A stretch of DNA of 64,000 nt from positions 38,108,652 through 38,172,651 of the forward strand of contig NC_083597.1 in NCBI RefSeq assembly GCF_020882245.1, written 5' to 3'. The DNA comes from Rhopalosiphum padi (Eukaryota; Arthropoda; Insecta; Hemiptera; Aphididae). The notes beneath the pieces were generated by a model that saw nothing but the letters and a program-made list of their open reading frames with translations, ran no database searches and was not told where the DNA came from. Below, piece after piece: positions 27,711 to 40,240 of this stretch. Every line of letters begins with the position of its first letter. Position 1 is the first letter of the stretch. The position numbers and the translations under genes are program-made.

Positions 27711-30700
27711 TTAACGATCAAAGTTTCTTTTCCAGCTCATAGCTTCTTCCAATAGCTCTAACATTTTACGTCTTGTATCCGTTAGAATTTGGTCAGATAA
27801 TTCGTCCATTAAAGGCGACAGTGATAGCAAGAACAGTTCATTGCCTTTTTTGTCACTGGATTCTTTTAACTCTCGCAAAATTGTCCACCTTTATGGGTAA
27901 TTTATAATATTACATCAAAATTATATTTTATTTTTGGCGTATGAATTCATAAAAGCCACAAAATATTTTACTCAAGTTACCTGTTCGTGTTGATTGATAC
28001 TGGTTTGGGTAACGCAAATCCGGGATTGAATGTATCCAGTGGATAACACTAAAAAAAACATAATTTATATTTATATTATTCATTTTTAAAGTACAATTAA
28101 GTATAGTATTAATATGATTTAGTTCACCTCTTCCAGCATGAGCTTATCTTGATAGCATAAAGGCTCAGGTTGTACATCTTTTTTTGAAAAATGTATTGTG
28201 ATATTTACTACACGTATGACATTATCGCCTGTAATTAGTATTTCAATAAAAAAATATTTATACTTTACTTCGGCTTTTAAATTAAGCGAAGTTCTACATT
28301 TATCGTAATTTAATTTACTAACCGATTGCGTAAAAACAGAATACAATCAGCACGAAACCGCCTTCCCATAGTAAATATTGATAAGGCAATGCCCTCGAAC
28401 GGTTTATATGAGTCTTCCAAAATTCTCGATAGCCATATTTGATAGGTAATAATTCTACATGACGTCTTCTAACGATCATAGGATTCTTCAGGACAATTTG
28501 ATGGTATTCAGGTGGTACGTGCAGTACAATCGGAGTCAACTGATACGGCATTGAAGCTGTGAAACAATATTTAACATTTAAGTGTTATTTAAATTCACAT
28601 AACCATACAAATTTGAATAAATGATTTGTGCACTTTTATTGTTTCTTCATAAATAGAAATTAAACTTAAATAAATAATTCTATCAAGGAGTAGTGATTAT
28701 ACCATATATGGGGCCATGGGGGATTAGTTATTACTAATCATATAAAGTTAAAAGTAAAAAGAAGAATGAAAATATGATGATTTGAAAGTGGTTAAGTAAT
28801 ATAACATAGGGTAGTTTGACTAAATATTTATTATGCAAAGCAGAAGTGTAAGATTTAAAATATGTAAATGTTATATAAATGTTGAAATGCATCACAGCCG
28901 AGGGGAGGGGGGAGCATAGGAACCCAACATACTTTTGAGTTTTAGACGTTGCTATTAGTGTATTATTAGTAAAATCTAATGTTCGCATAAGATAACTGAT
29001 AAATGAGGACTATAATATATCACGATTGTGTAATACTGCGATAATAACTGCAGTGATTTTTTATTGTTATAGCACAAATACATGGTTACTTATACTTGAA
29101 ATTGTTCAGTTATTGTGAATTATAAATTATAATATTGCATAATATTAAAATATATTAAGTTAAAATTAAAGTATAGGATAATTTGAGTTAAAATTCAAGA
29201 TGTCTATTAAAATGTACGTTCAATTAAACTTGTACAACTAGAGTAAACATATTTTGATTATATCACTTATTGTGATTTTAGCCTTCAAGTGTTTCAACTT
29301 GTTATTTCCCACGTTTTCGTTCAAAAAACAAGGTGTGTTAAAAAAAATCATAAATGTTTATTTTATTCGTTTATTGTGAAAAATAAAAATAAAAATACTA
29401 TTCATTAAATTGAATATTTTCAGTGACAATGAAAGTGTATTATAAATTATAATAATAACTTATATTGTTTGTATGAATTATTTATCATTTCTTAAAAATA
29501 CAAAACACTTTATTGTATTATTTCTGCATTTCTATGTTTGCGTATATGTACAAAAAATTGTGAAATTACGAGTAATATTTGATTATTTGTACACAATACT
29601 GTTTAGCCGTTTGGTTATTATAATAATTTTAAAATCAATTAATATTATAAGGACACCAATCGAAGATATATTATGATAAAACAATATATTTTTATTATTC
29701 CATAAATAGCATAAACAAGAATGTCATGATATGAAAAAAATATTACTAAAAATATAGATGTTTAAATTTTTTCAAGTTTAAACAGCTATTTTTAGGAATA
29801 TTTTTTTACGTTTAATATTCCTACGAGTCATGCAGTACATATCTTGGCTCACTTACTTAATTCCGGGTAGCAGTTTAAATATTTCAGCATCATAAAAAGC
29901 ATTTTCCAACCAGGTTTATGAACCATGCGTTCACGTGCACCATGAGTGCCATCATGAAACTTGAGTAAAGCCTACAAAAAATAAATACATAATGTATTAT
30001 GTAAACTAAATTCTTGATTTCATATACATTTTAATATTAATTTTCTTTATTTACATAATATATACAGTGTACCTACTTAAATTAATTAAATATACATGAT
30101 ACAAGATTTAATTTCGAGCAGTTGAATAACTTGAATATTTATTTAAGATTAAACTGTATTGTCTATTAGTGAACTGATTTATTAAAAAAAAAAATGAATT
30201 TATTATCATGTATTACAATTGAAAATGTATTTATGTATAATAATAATAATAAACAAATAAATAAATAAAAAGTGAAATTGAATCAAAACAACGATTTATA
30301 ATGCATTTCAATTTTGGTATTTTTGCTTCTCGCATTCTATTGATATAATATTTTTTTTTACTATTTTTATTTAATCAAAGTATACCGTAAAATAAATTTA
30401 ATGCATATTATTAAAAATAAAAGATTGAATAAAAGCATGAAAAATATGCAAAAATAAACAATATACAATTTTATATATTTGGAAATTGGAATCATACTAA
30501 CGCATAAATCAATTTTGTGGATAATTTTTCTTTTATGGCATAAGCATCTATATGTTAATATGTATATTCTATAATGGTTTGTAAAAACTATAACAATTTT
30601 ATAGCGTTTGAACTTTGTTTATTAGTAGTTTTACCATAATCCAACAAAATGAATATAATAAAATAGTATTATATTGTTTCAAAGAGTTGAATACAATTTT

Positions 30701-31243
30701 TATGTCAATCGGAGAGAAAAAGAAATTCATTAATTTTTCGTACGGAGAGAGAATAATATACGTGTCCTGTGTCCAGCGTCTTTTATTGTAGTTTTAAATA
30801 TAGTGATGTTATTTCATTGCTCTTTTCCTTTAAATGGTTCGACGTTTTAAAAGTGCACTTTAATTTTCTTTTTTATTCATTATGCAATGATACATAAATT
30901 ATATTTTATTTTGGTATGCGACCATATACAGTTTGTTACTTTTTCAAAAAAATGATAAATTGGTAAATTGATGTCTTATTTGTATAACAAAATATTATTC
31001 TCAACGGTTTCTGGGTGCACTGACAATAATAATATAGTCGTTTTTCGGAACGTACAAAATTGTTTTGAAAATAAAAATGAAAGGTCAATCCATTATACTT
31101 ATATATATATATATATGTATAAATAAATCGTATTCGAGATGATAATGATGGTGATTATAATAATAATAATATATATTGACTAGTTAATGGTAGAAACATA
31201 CTTGGACGAGATCGTATCCGGCTTCTTCGGTGGTTTTCGTCAT
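27711..31243 (-). CDS. Six-exon gene, 245-aa protein with one hydrophobic segment and C-terminal BESS-like motif
   Basis: Exons 31243-31202, 29971-29857, 28556-28323, 28228-28128, 28048-27981 and 27888-27711 (738 nt) join with matching phases and GT-AG ends. The N-terminus is MTKTTEEAGYDLVQ, followed by a basic, Met-rich part (HGARERMVHKPGWKMLFMM) and YLNCYPEL. Exon 3 has VPPEYHQIVLKNPMIVRRRH and ends in a hydrophobic run, about residues 112-131 (YLLWEGGFVLIVFCFYAIG), long enough for one membrane pass. Exon 4 is an isolated 34-codon segment (ITIHFSKKDVQPEPL). Residues about 204-233 (ELFLLSLSPLMDELSD and following) resemble the BESS interaction motif of insect MADF-BESS transcription factors, but I see no MADF domain. 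I do not recognise the family; a membrane-anchored or lineage-restricted protein is possible. Introns 1 and 2 are over 1.2 kb, the rest about 80-100 bp. Confidence 0.75.
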
Positions 31244-31700
31244 GTTTCAGCGGTTAAGATTTTGCAGCGTTCGTTCAAAGCTTTAGACCACTCGGCGGCA
31301 CTACCTGTTGTATTCAAAGGCTTTATACGGTTGGAATGCGCGCAAACACAAAAACCTAACTGCCGCGGCTAACACATCGGTCTATTTCTAGACGTTTGGC
31401 GTCTGCCAACTTGCGCGCGATCTTTTTGTCATCGGACATCGATTCGGCTTTACGCGCCGGGATTATGTCTGTCCGCGGATCAGCTGTTTATAAATACCAG
31501 TTATTGTTGTATACCGAGTTTTCGCCTTAAAATAACACGGTGGTGCAATGTTTTTTAAAAGAAAAATATTATTACTTCCGCGCGTCATCAATAATATATA
31601 CCACACGAAGGTCATCGAGTGTGTAGGGGGGCTCTTAATATATCATCTAGCTATCCGTAAATAAGGCGCAAGCCCACGGGACGCGTAACTGATAAATATA
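31200..31700 (-). promoter_or_regulatory. CpG-enriched 5' region of the six-exon gene
   Basis: GC and CpG content rise around and upstream of the first coding exon (31243) for about 450 bp, as at other likely transcription starts in this window. The plus-strand open frame 31187-31372 is antisense to the first exon and its 5' UTR. Confidence 0.4.
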
Positions 31701-33342
31701 TACCTATATACGTTTTGCCGGATTTGACGACATTGTTTATGTTAATATTATGATGACGCGTAACAAGACAATAATCCGTCGCGATCTCGAATCTTCAAAT
31801 TTTTCATCTGCACACCGACACTGCAGTAATAATCTATATGGTATATTATATTGGCGTATAATGGATTATACTCGTATCACAATAAATTCAGTTATAGTAA
31901 TTATGCGGACATGTGGTATTTATCTCTGGACCTAACCTATATAGAGGACAAGCGAGGAGTTAGCCAGCGGACGAATAACAAAATTTATAATTTCTATCGT
32001 GCGATATCGAAACCAGTCGTTAAGTTTAAAGTTAATGTAGGTTTCTATAACGAATGTGTGTTAATTGCTTTAATACTCTAATGTATGATATTCAACAAAT
32101 GTATACTTTCTCTTGACTTAGGGCTATAGCTTGACTTAGAAGAAAAAAATAAAATATCATAATTATTAAAAAAAACTGCCGATGAAAGAATATTGAAAAA
32201 ATACGAGTAATAAACTTTAGTACAAGGCACATTTTTTTTCTGCAGTACGTATTTTTATCTTCTTCTAAACATATGTAGGGACTAGGTATATATTATGTAA
32301 AATAATAATATGCTCTTTTATACATGCTATTTAACAAAAAAAAATTGCTCTTATGAACGAAGAAGAGTGAAAATGCAATGATATTTTTCTTATGAATTCT
32401 AATTTTTCTCCTGATATTATCAAATACATATATATTTATTTACAGCACATTATTACTTATATAGATGTTATAGTAATAATACTGTGTTGCATTATTTTTG
32501 AAAAATAAGCATAGTCATTAACCTTAAATTGATTACACATATTATTTTTGTTATTGTTACGTATATTTTATTATCTTATAAATTTAATTGACATGATAAA
32601 CCAAGCCTGTATATAGGAGGGGTGGGTAAAGGATCACTCCTTCCCGACATTTTTATAGTAGAAACAAAAACTATAGTTTTTATAGTTATAACTACAGATT
32701 TTATGTATAATTGTACAACTAAAGTTTATGTATTAAAAATATTTATCCCCCCCTCGAAAATTGATCCTGAATACGTGATTGTGATAAACCAAACCGAGAA
32801 TATCTTGTTAGCGTACAATATTTGGTTTTATCCATCTCGCTCATATGCAATAAGAAACTTAACATTAGAAATTTAAATTTAGCAGAATCAATCTTATTGT
32901 GTTATTACTTTATTAGCTATATAAAAGTGAATAGACCTATTATACAATTTAAGTTAAGAATATGTTTTTATATTATGTTTTTTAATTTTTTTTTACGATA
33001 TTTAGATTTTTATGGAAGCTATGAGATTTAAAAATGCTCATATATACCGTATACAATACCGTATACATGTTATGTTAACTTAAATTAAGCAGTATTTTAT
33101 GATAAGTTATTTTCTTTAATTTGAAAGTTCGTTACCTTGAACACAAATCTACTGTGTTGCACTTTGAACGTGTGTTAGAGATCTGAAAAAAAACAAATAG
33201 TGCACTGACGTCTTCAGGTCTTCTTAACAAATTTTAATTCATTACAAGATCTAGATTTATATAATATGCGTATCTATTAATCAAACTGTATATCATAAAC
33301 GGAGTATTTTGCCATAATTTTTATCAAATTTATTCATTTCAA

Positions 33343-33382
<40 letters not shown>

Positions 33383-35170
33383 ATAAACTGCAGTAATTAA
33401 CGAAACAATTTAAATGTGTTTAATGTTTAATATACATATACAGTATACATTTGTATTACATTTTTAAATAAATATTAAAATATATAATATTGTACCGATA
33501 TAAGTTATTTTTATTCACCGCAATCGTCTCCAAAGTAGGAACAATACGAATCTATATTTTGTATTTATATTTTTAACTTAATATGTATAATCATGTACGC
33601 AAAAAAAAAACATAATAATAAACAGAGGTGCGGTAAAATTTAAATTTAACACTGACACACTGTGTGGAAATTTGCGTAGGTCGTGTTATTAAGACCGTAT
33701 ATGAGACAGCGAACTGCAGCTGAACAATATTAAATTCTATGAAAATATATACCACATAGTATTTTTGTGGACTGTTTTTGTGTTACTATTCAATGTCCCG
33801 CGGTGTGGTCTCACAATTTGGCCTTCGGTTGTAACTTGTAAGAATAATTGTTTTTAATCAAAACACTTTGAAACATGATGAAAAAATATAGTCTTTTGTA
33901 GTTTTGTGTAATATTAGTACATAGTATGGCTGTGAACGAGTACAATAGTACTATAACTATTACGACGTGATTAAAATAATCTGCATAGCAACTAACATTA
34001 AAAAATGGTGGTTATCATTCGCCACAAGACATTCCGTAAATGGCACATAAAAAAATCTTATTATTTAAGAACATAGGTATAGTCAAAAAACCAAAAAATC
34101 AGAATTTGAATATAAAAAGGGGTCATTATACTTAGTAAATCAGTATTTTTTAGGAGATTGTTTTAATATAATATATGACAGACTTTATATATTTTCCATT
34201 GTGGTCATCAATCTTCGTATAAATAATACCAATATGAAATAGAACCATATGATGATATATTTTGTAGAAATCTAAATTAAATAGTCAATGTATTTTTTGT
34301 ATAAATATTAAATATATTCGGTTTCAGTACCTCACAGACACGGATAGAACCAACGAGTTACTGAGTATAACTTGGTGGACTGGCTGGTGAAAAACAATAA
34401 CATGAACTACATTTTGGTAGATTACAATTTATAAGTATTAAGCTTAATAAACCATTCTTAACCATTTTAATAGGTTTTGGCCGTTTTGGGCTAGTAAATA
34501 TATACTAATACTTTAATGGACCTGTATTTACCCTACTGATACTGCAGTACTGCACACTTCTGGTTTCGACATTGATGTAACCAACGCACGTTTCACAAAC
34601 GTTTTCATACTGCTGTGGGTTTAATGCATTGAAAATCCGTTCGATTAGAATGAACTGAGTAAATTTGCAAAACAAACCTTTTTTCTATATCTACTACCTA
34701 TTGTGTAGAACCGACTATTTCACATTACTGCTAAGAATAATATCAATATCAAATTATGATACATTTTGGAGTAGGTTAAATCATTTTTAAGGTGAAACGT
34801 ATAGGCAACTTATGATCGTTGTGGGCATTGCCTATTTTACGTTTGGACGGAGTCGGAATCGATTAAAAAAAAAAAACTAACCGAGCAAAACTTTTAAGTT
34901 TCGGTATTGCGCTACACAAATAGGCCGTGACACTTTTCGAAAATATCGGTTTGGGGGAGAGTCAGTTGTCGATACTCGTAAACAAATCGACAGTGGCCTA
35001 ATTTTAAAATTATTCGGTATTGAGTGTATAATTAAGGTCTATGAGTAATATTATTATTGTTATTACGCATTTCTTTCGAAACCATTTTTTGGCTCCAAAC
35101 CGCCGTCGTCCGAATAACAAGAATACGAAATGCGTACACACCGGGTAAATTATTGTTCGACGACACATTT
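31700..35170. other. AT-rich intergenic region
   Basis: No gene supported. A (TA)n tract lies at 33345-33378. About 32600-32780 is bounded by G-run/C-run text ('ggaggggtgggtaaaggatc', 'ccccccctcgaaaattgat') typical of old repeat remnants, but no clean termini can be drawn. The 32622-32876 frame inside it is not credible as a protein. Confidence 0.5.
33345..33378. repeat. (TA)n microsatellite
   Basis: About 17 TA units. Confidence 0.9.
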
Positions 35171-35172
35171 TG

Positions 35173-35194
35173 GTCCCTTGTAAAGTAAAGGGAC
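35173..35194. other. Hairpin at the left duplication breakpoint
   Basis: GTCCCTT (35173-35179) and AAGGGAC (35188-35194) form 7-bp arms around an 8-nt loop. The first duplicated base (35180) is the first base of the loop. At the second copy only the right arm is present, after three 'taaag' words. Confidence 0.7.
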
Positions 35195-35680
35195 GTCCAA
35201 AAATTGTGCCGCAACGCACTAGGCGCTGGACACGGGCAATTTTTCCGTACGGGTGTCAGCAGCGCGGGCTCACTATACGATCATAGATCGCGCCGCTCCC
35301 CTAGGACAAGGATGTGCCCGAGCGCGCCGTCGGCCACCCGTACTTGTACGCGGTGTCGCGCGCGCGGGCGGTGCAGCGGCCACGACCGAGCGCGGCGGCG
35401 TTTGGTGCGCGTTACGCGGCCGTCGAGTGGCCACGCGTGCCGCCGTCGAGTCGTCGGTCTGCCGTTCGCGGACCGACGGCGGTTCGGCCGGCGACGCGCA
35501 CGGCTCGGCCGACCGCGACGGACGGCACTCGGTAGCCGGCCACCGTTCGCCGGACGGCCGATCAGCGCTATCTACCGGCCGACGTCAAGCCGGACGACGC
35601 GAAACGTTTTGCGTTTCGACACCAGTCCGTTTTTTGATCTTCCTTCGCGTGTCGTGACGAACGGCCGATCGACATAAATC
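35184..35680. promoter_or_regulatory. CpG-dense block in unit 1, putative promoter or 5' exon
   Basis: Extremely CpG-rich. Three overlapping plus-strand frames (157, 134 and 73 codons) run through the same bases, rich in Arg, Ala and Ser, without motif or splice support. Simultaneous openness in several frames argues against coding. Probably a promoter or non-coding first exon. Confidence 0.35.
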
Positions 35681-36107
35681 ATTATAAATACTATAAAATA
35701 TGTCATAATAATATCGAACGAACTGCGACAACGACAACAGTACAATATTGTTATTATTAATACATATTATTGTTAAAAGGCAGTGTAAGATTTACGACGC
35801 TCAATAGTTGCGTCGTTTCCGTCCAGTGGTCCGGAATCGCCGAGTTGGAGACGATTGCCAAACGATTTACTTCCGGCGACTATAGACCACGTGTTGACGG
35901 TCCTTTTGACGACCGATGACACCGAAATAACGATGGTATATGTCCCGGACGTGATGATTTTTCACGCAAACTACAATAAGTATTATACGTTCGTAAAATA
36001 ACGTTTCGCGTAGTGGTCGCACATGTCTGCCACCAGGCGACGCCACAAATACATACTTCGATTAAATTGCATTCAATTTATTCTGAAAAACGGTTTATAA
36101 AGGGTCA

Positions 36108-37110
36108 CGAGTAGGTCACTGTAATGGGTGTGTTAAATTTGAATTCAATGATATATCATTGTATACAAAAAACGAGATTCTGAACGGACACAGTCACTCC
36201 GCAGCGTATATCACCAAGTAAATTTCAATTTATTATGTTTTTTTATTATTCCAATTAAGTAATTTATTTTACCATTAACATTACGGTAGGTTGAATTCAT
36301 TTTTGTCAAAAATGCGACATTCATTATATCATTAATATTTAGTTATTACAATTATAAATATTTATAAGTGCCAGATTACATTATTATTATTAACAAACAA
36401 TAACAATAGTTATTAACATTTGAGTCAATAACACTTTACCATAAAACTATAGTTTGAAATGTTTGAATAGGTTCTGGGTATAAATAGTTAAAATCTTAAA
36501 ATTAATCTACGTGTTATGAAAATTTCATTGCGTATAGTAAAATGTATGACATACCTAAAAGTTTTAAATGCCCACGAATAATGTTTTTGAATTATACCAA
36601 AATAATTGATATCATTATTTTTTATCGTTAAAATACCTAATTTAGTTAAAATTGTGTTAAATGTCTATAAAATATAATTGTGTTTATATATTTTTAATAG
36701 CTTTATCTTTATGTTTTTTATAAATATAAAAATAACGTATTTGGTATATGGGATCTTGTATTAAATTTTCAAGTATTTTTACCTATTCATATAGATTTTT
36801 TATCTTCATTATAAAAAAAAAACAAATGGAAATTTCAACTGTACTTATAAAGTTATAAATAGTTGAAAAAAATATGTTTAACATATTATACTGGAAATTA
36901 TTGTATAAACATTTGGTGGAAACAATTTTTTTACGGTTATTCGTTTTTCAATTGTTAGCTTTTGAGCGTGAAGAATATTTATTAATATTTAATCGTGATT
37001 GTAATATCAGGTGTTTATAGGGAAAAATTATTGTTGCAGATAACTTATCTTATTTTCTGACAAAAGTTTGGTGTCAAAAGTTTGGTGTCAAAAGTTTAAA
37101 GCTGTAGTCT
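36108..37110 (+). repeat. Dispersed repeat family, copy B
   Basis: Begins 'gagtaggtcactgtaatggg', continues 'cattgtatacaaaaaacgag' and 'gattctgaacgg', and later shares blocks with copy A. It lies inside tandem unit 1. Confidence 0.55.
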
Positions 37111-38313
37111 GGTATAAGTATAGCCCAATTGGCAATCACACGGAATAAATATTAATTATCGGTATCATAACGACATAACCTATACGAATATTACTATAGA
37201 AAGTATAAATATTGTACAACTTTTCAATCTTTTAATTTTAATCATAATATAATATAATGTTCAAAAGCGAGTTCTATGCACTCGCGATATTTTTATATTT
37301 TAAATTTTTATTGGACTTAATTACAACTTCGGCTTCTATAAATATATTTTATGACGATTAGTTACACTTTTAATTTAATAATATTGTTTTTCAATGTATA
37401 CAACAGTGCACTGATGCGGGTAAACTACAACTGTACACCGCACGTATAAAATATTTATTACGTTGATCTCAAGAATTCTACTCCCTATATTGGTGTTATT
37501 GAAACATATTATTTTGTAACGATCTATATAGGTTATGCGTAATAAAAATACATGAACGCGTCCATGATAATCGTTAATCATTTTCGACGGAAACCATTAT
37601 GTTATTATATTATATTAATTGACAGTCCGTTTAATTATTGTAGCAGTAGCAGTATGTGTCATAGATTCAATTCATATACATCCGTGTACTGCAGTATTAT
37701 AGAATATAGGGTACAACATGGTGATATTGGTATAAGGTTATATGTATATGTCCTATAATCCATTGTTATTAGTACCATGTATTTTCAATATTTCAAAAAT
37801 TGTAAGCGTAATAATACATTTTAATTTAGGTACTAAGTATACTTATATGTATTCATTAAATAACAATAAACACAATTTCGCTTAATATTTAGATACAAAT
37901 AATTGTGGGCGTTTCGACGAACTAATTAATCATATATTTGCAGCATACATGTTGCTTAGAAATAACTTCAAATTTTAATTTAGGCATATCGATACATGAT
38001 GTTCTTCTAAAAATTCAGACTTTGAATAAATAAATTGTTTAGGGGGAAAAATCGGGATGAGCATCATCTTGGCAAATAATTACTCTTCATGTATCAGCCA
38101 ATTCTCATTCAGTATTAACTAATTATGTAATAACAAATAGCCATCACGATCGTACAACGCATGTCGCGATCCGTCGAGTTTTATATATGGCAATATTAAG
38201 CTGTATTATACATAATATCCCTATTCGGAGTGTGCGCAGATAGTCAGATCCAGGTATACCGTATACACAGGAGTATGGTTATGGATTTGTACGTAATATA
38301 TTATTTAAAGTAA

Positions 38314-38810
38314 AGTAAAGGGACGTCCAAAAATTGTGCCGCAACGCACTAGGCGCTGGACACGGGCAATTTTTCCGTACGGGTGTCAGCAGCGCGGGCT
38401 CACTATACGATCATAGATCGCGCCGCTCCCCTAGGACAAGGATGTGCCCGAGCGCGCCGTCGGCCACCCGTACTTGTACGCGGTGTCGCGCGCGCGGGCG
38501 GTGCAGCGGCCACGACCGAGCGCGGCGGCGTTTGGTGCGCGTTACGCGGCCGTCGAGTGGCCACGCGTGCCGCCGTCGAGTCGTCGGTCTGCCGTTCGCG
38601 GACCGACGGCGGTTCGGCCGGCGACGCGCACGGCTCGGCCGACCGCGACGGACGGCACTCGGTAGCCGGCCACCGTTCGCCGGACGGCCGATCAGCGCTA
38701 TCTACCGGCCGACGTCAAGCCGGACGACGCGAAACGTTTTGCGTTTCGACACCAGTCCGTTTTTTGATCTTCCTTCGCGTGTCGTGACGAACGGCCGATC
38801 GACATAAATC
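38314..38810. promoter_or_regulatory. CpG-dense block in unit 2
   Basis: Identical to the block in unit 1. If each is a promoter, two equal start regions lie 3.13 kb apart in the same orientation. Confidence 0.35.
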
Positions 38811-39237
38811 ATTATAAATACTATAAAATATGTCATAATAATATCGAACGAACTGCGACAACGACAACAGTACAATATTGTTATTATTAATACATATTAT
38901 TGTTAAAAGGCAGTGTAAGATTTACGACGCTCAATAGTTGCGTCGTTTCCGTCCAGTGGTCCGGAATCGCCGAGTTGGAGACGATTGCCAAACGATTTAC
39001 TTCCGGCGACTATAGACCACGTGTTGACGGTCCTTTTGACGACCGATGACACCGAAATAACGATGGTATATGTCCCGGACGTGATGATTTTTCACGCAAA
39101 CTACAATAAGTATTATACGTTCGTAAAATAACGTTTCGCGTAGTGGTCGCACATGTCTGCCACCAGGCGACGCCACAAATACATACTTCGATTAAATTGC
39201 ATTCAATTTATTCTGAAAAACGGTTTATAAAGGGTCA

Positions 39238-40240
39238 CGAGTAGGTCACTGTAATGGGTGTGTTAAATTTGAATTCAATGATATATCATTGTATACAAAA
39301 AACGAGATTCTGAACGGACACAGTCACTCCGCAGCGTATATCACCAAGTAAATTTCAATTTATTATGTTTTTTTATTATTCCAATTAAGTAATTTATTTT
39401 ACCATTAACATTACGGTAGGTTGAATTCATTTTTGTCAAAAATGCGACATTCATTATATCATTAATATTTAGTTATTACAATTATAAATATTTATAAGTG
39501 CCAGATTACATTATTATTATTAACAAACAATAACAATAGTTATTAACATTTGAGTCAATAACACTTTACCATAAAACTATAGTTTGAAATGTTTGAATAG
39601 GTTCTGGGTATAAATAGTTAAAATCTTAAAATTAATCTACGTGTTATGAAAATTTCATTGCGTATAGTAAAATGTATGACATACCTAAAAGTTTTAAATG
39701 CCCACGAATAATGTTTTTGAATTATACCAAAATAATTGATATCATTATTTTTTATCGTTAAAATACCTAATTTAGTTAAAATTGTGTTAAATGTCTATAA
39801 AATATAATTGTGTTTATATATTTTTAATAGCTTTATCTTTATGTTTTTTATAAATATAAAAATAACGTATTTGGTATATGGGATCTTGTATTAAATTTTC
39901 AAGTATTTTTACCTATTCATATAGATTTTTTATCTTCATTATAAAAAAAAAACAAATGGAAATTTCAACTGTACTTATAAAGTTATAAATAGTTGAAAAA
40001 AATATGTTTAACATATTATACTGGAAATTATTGTATAAACATTTGGTGGAAACAATTTTTTTACGGTTATTCGTTTTTCAATTGTTAGCTTTTGAGCGTG
40101 AAGAATATTTATTAATATTTAATCGTGATTGTAATATCAGGTGTTTATAGGGAAAAATTATTGTTGCAGATAACTTATCTTATTTTCTGACAAAAGTTTG
40201 GTGTCAAAAGTTTGGTGTCAAAAGTTTAAAGCTGTAGTCT
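39238..40240 (+). repeat. Dispersed repeat family, copy C
   Basis: The same element as copy B, carried along in tandem unit 2, not an independent insertion. Confidence 0.55.

Larger units (their letters stand above)
35180..38306. repeat. Tandem segmental duplication, unit 1
   Basis: The sequence is repeated at a constant offset of 3130 bp with no difference seen by eye across every section compared. The unit holds a CpG-rich block (35184-35680), a moderately CpG-rich block to about 36060, one copy of the dispersed repeat family (36108-37110), a 14-bp internal tandem ('aaaagtttggtgtc', about 37072-37100) and AT-rich sequence. It carries no supported coding gene. Confidence 0.95.

Noticed and set aside
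25152..30755. Short shared word 'cggagagaaaaagaaat' at 25160 and 30710
   Set aside because: Only about 17 bp is shared, with no extended alignment; not enough to define a repeat.
32622..32876. 84-codon plus-strand frame
   Set aside because: Sits in repeat-like G-run/C-run sequence and has AT-driven composition.
35204..35677. 157- and 134-codon plus-strand frames (and their copies at 38334-38807)
   Set aside because: Two long frames over the same bases cannot both be real and neither reads like a protein; explained by CpG composition.
35786..36004. Open stretch reading FPSSGPESPSWRRLPNDLLP and ending YYTFVK
   Set aside because: No start codon, no clear acceptor and no recognised family. Its presence in both tandem units adds no independent support.
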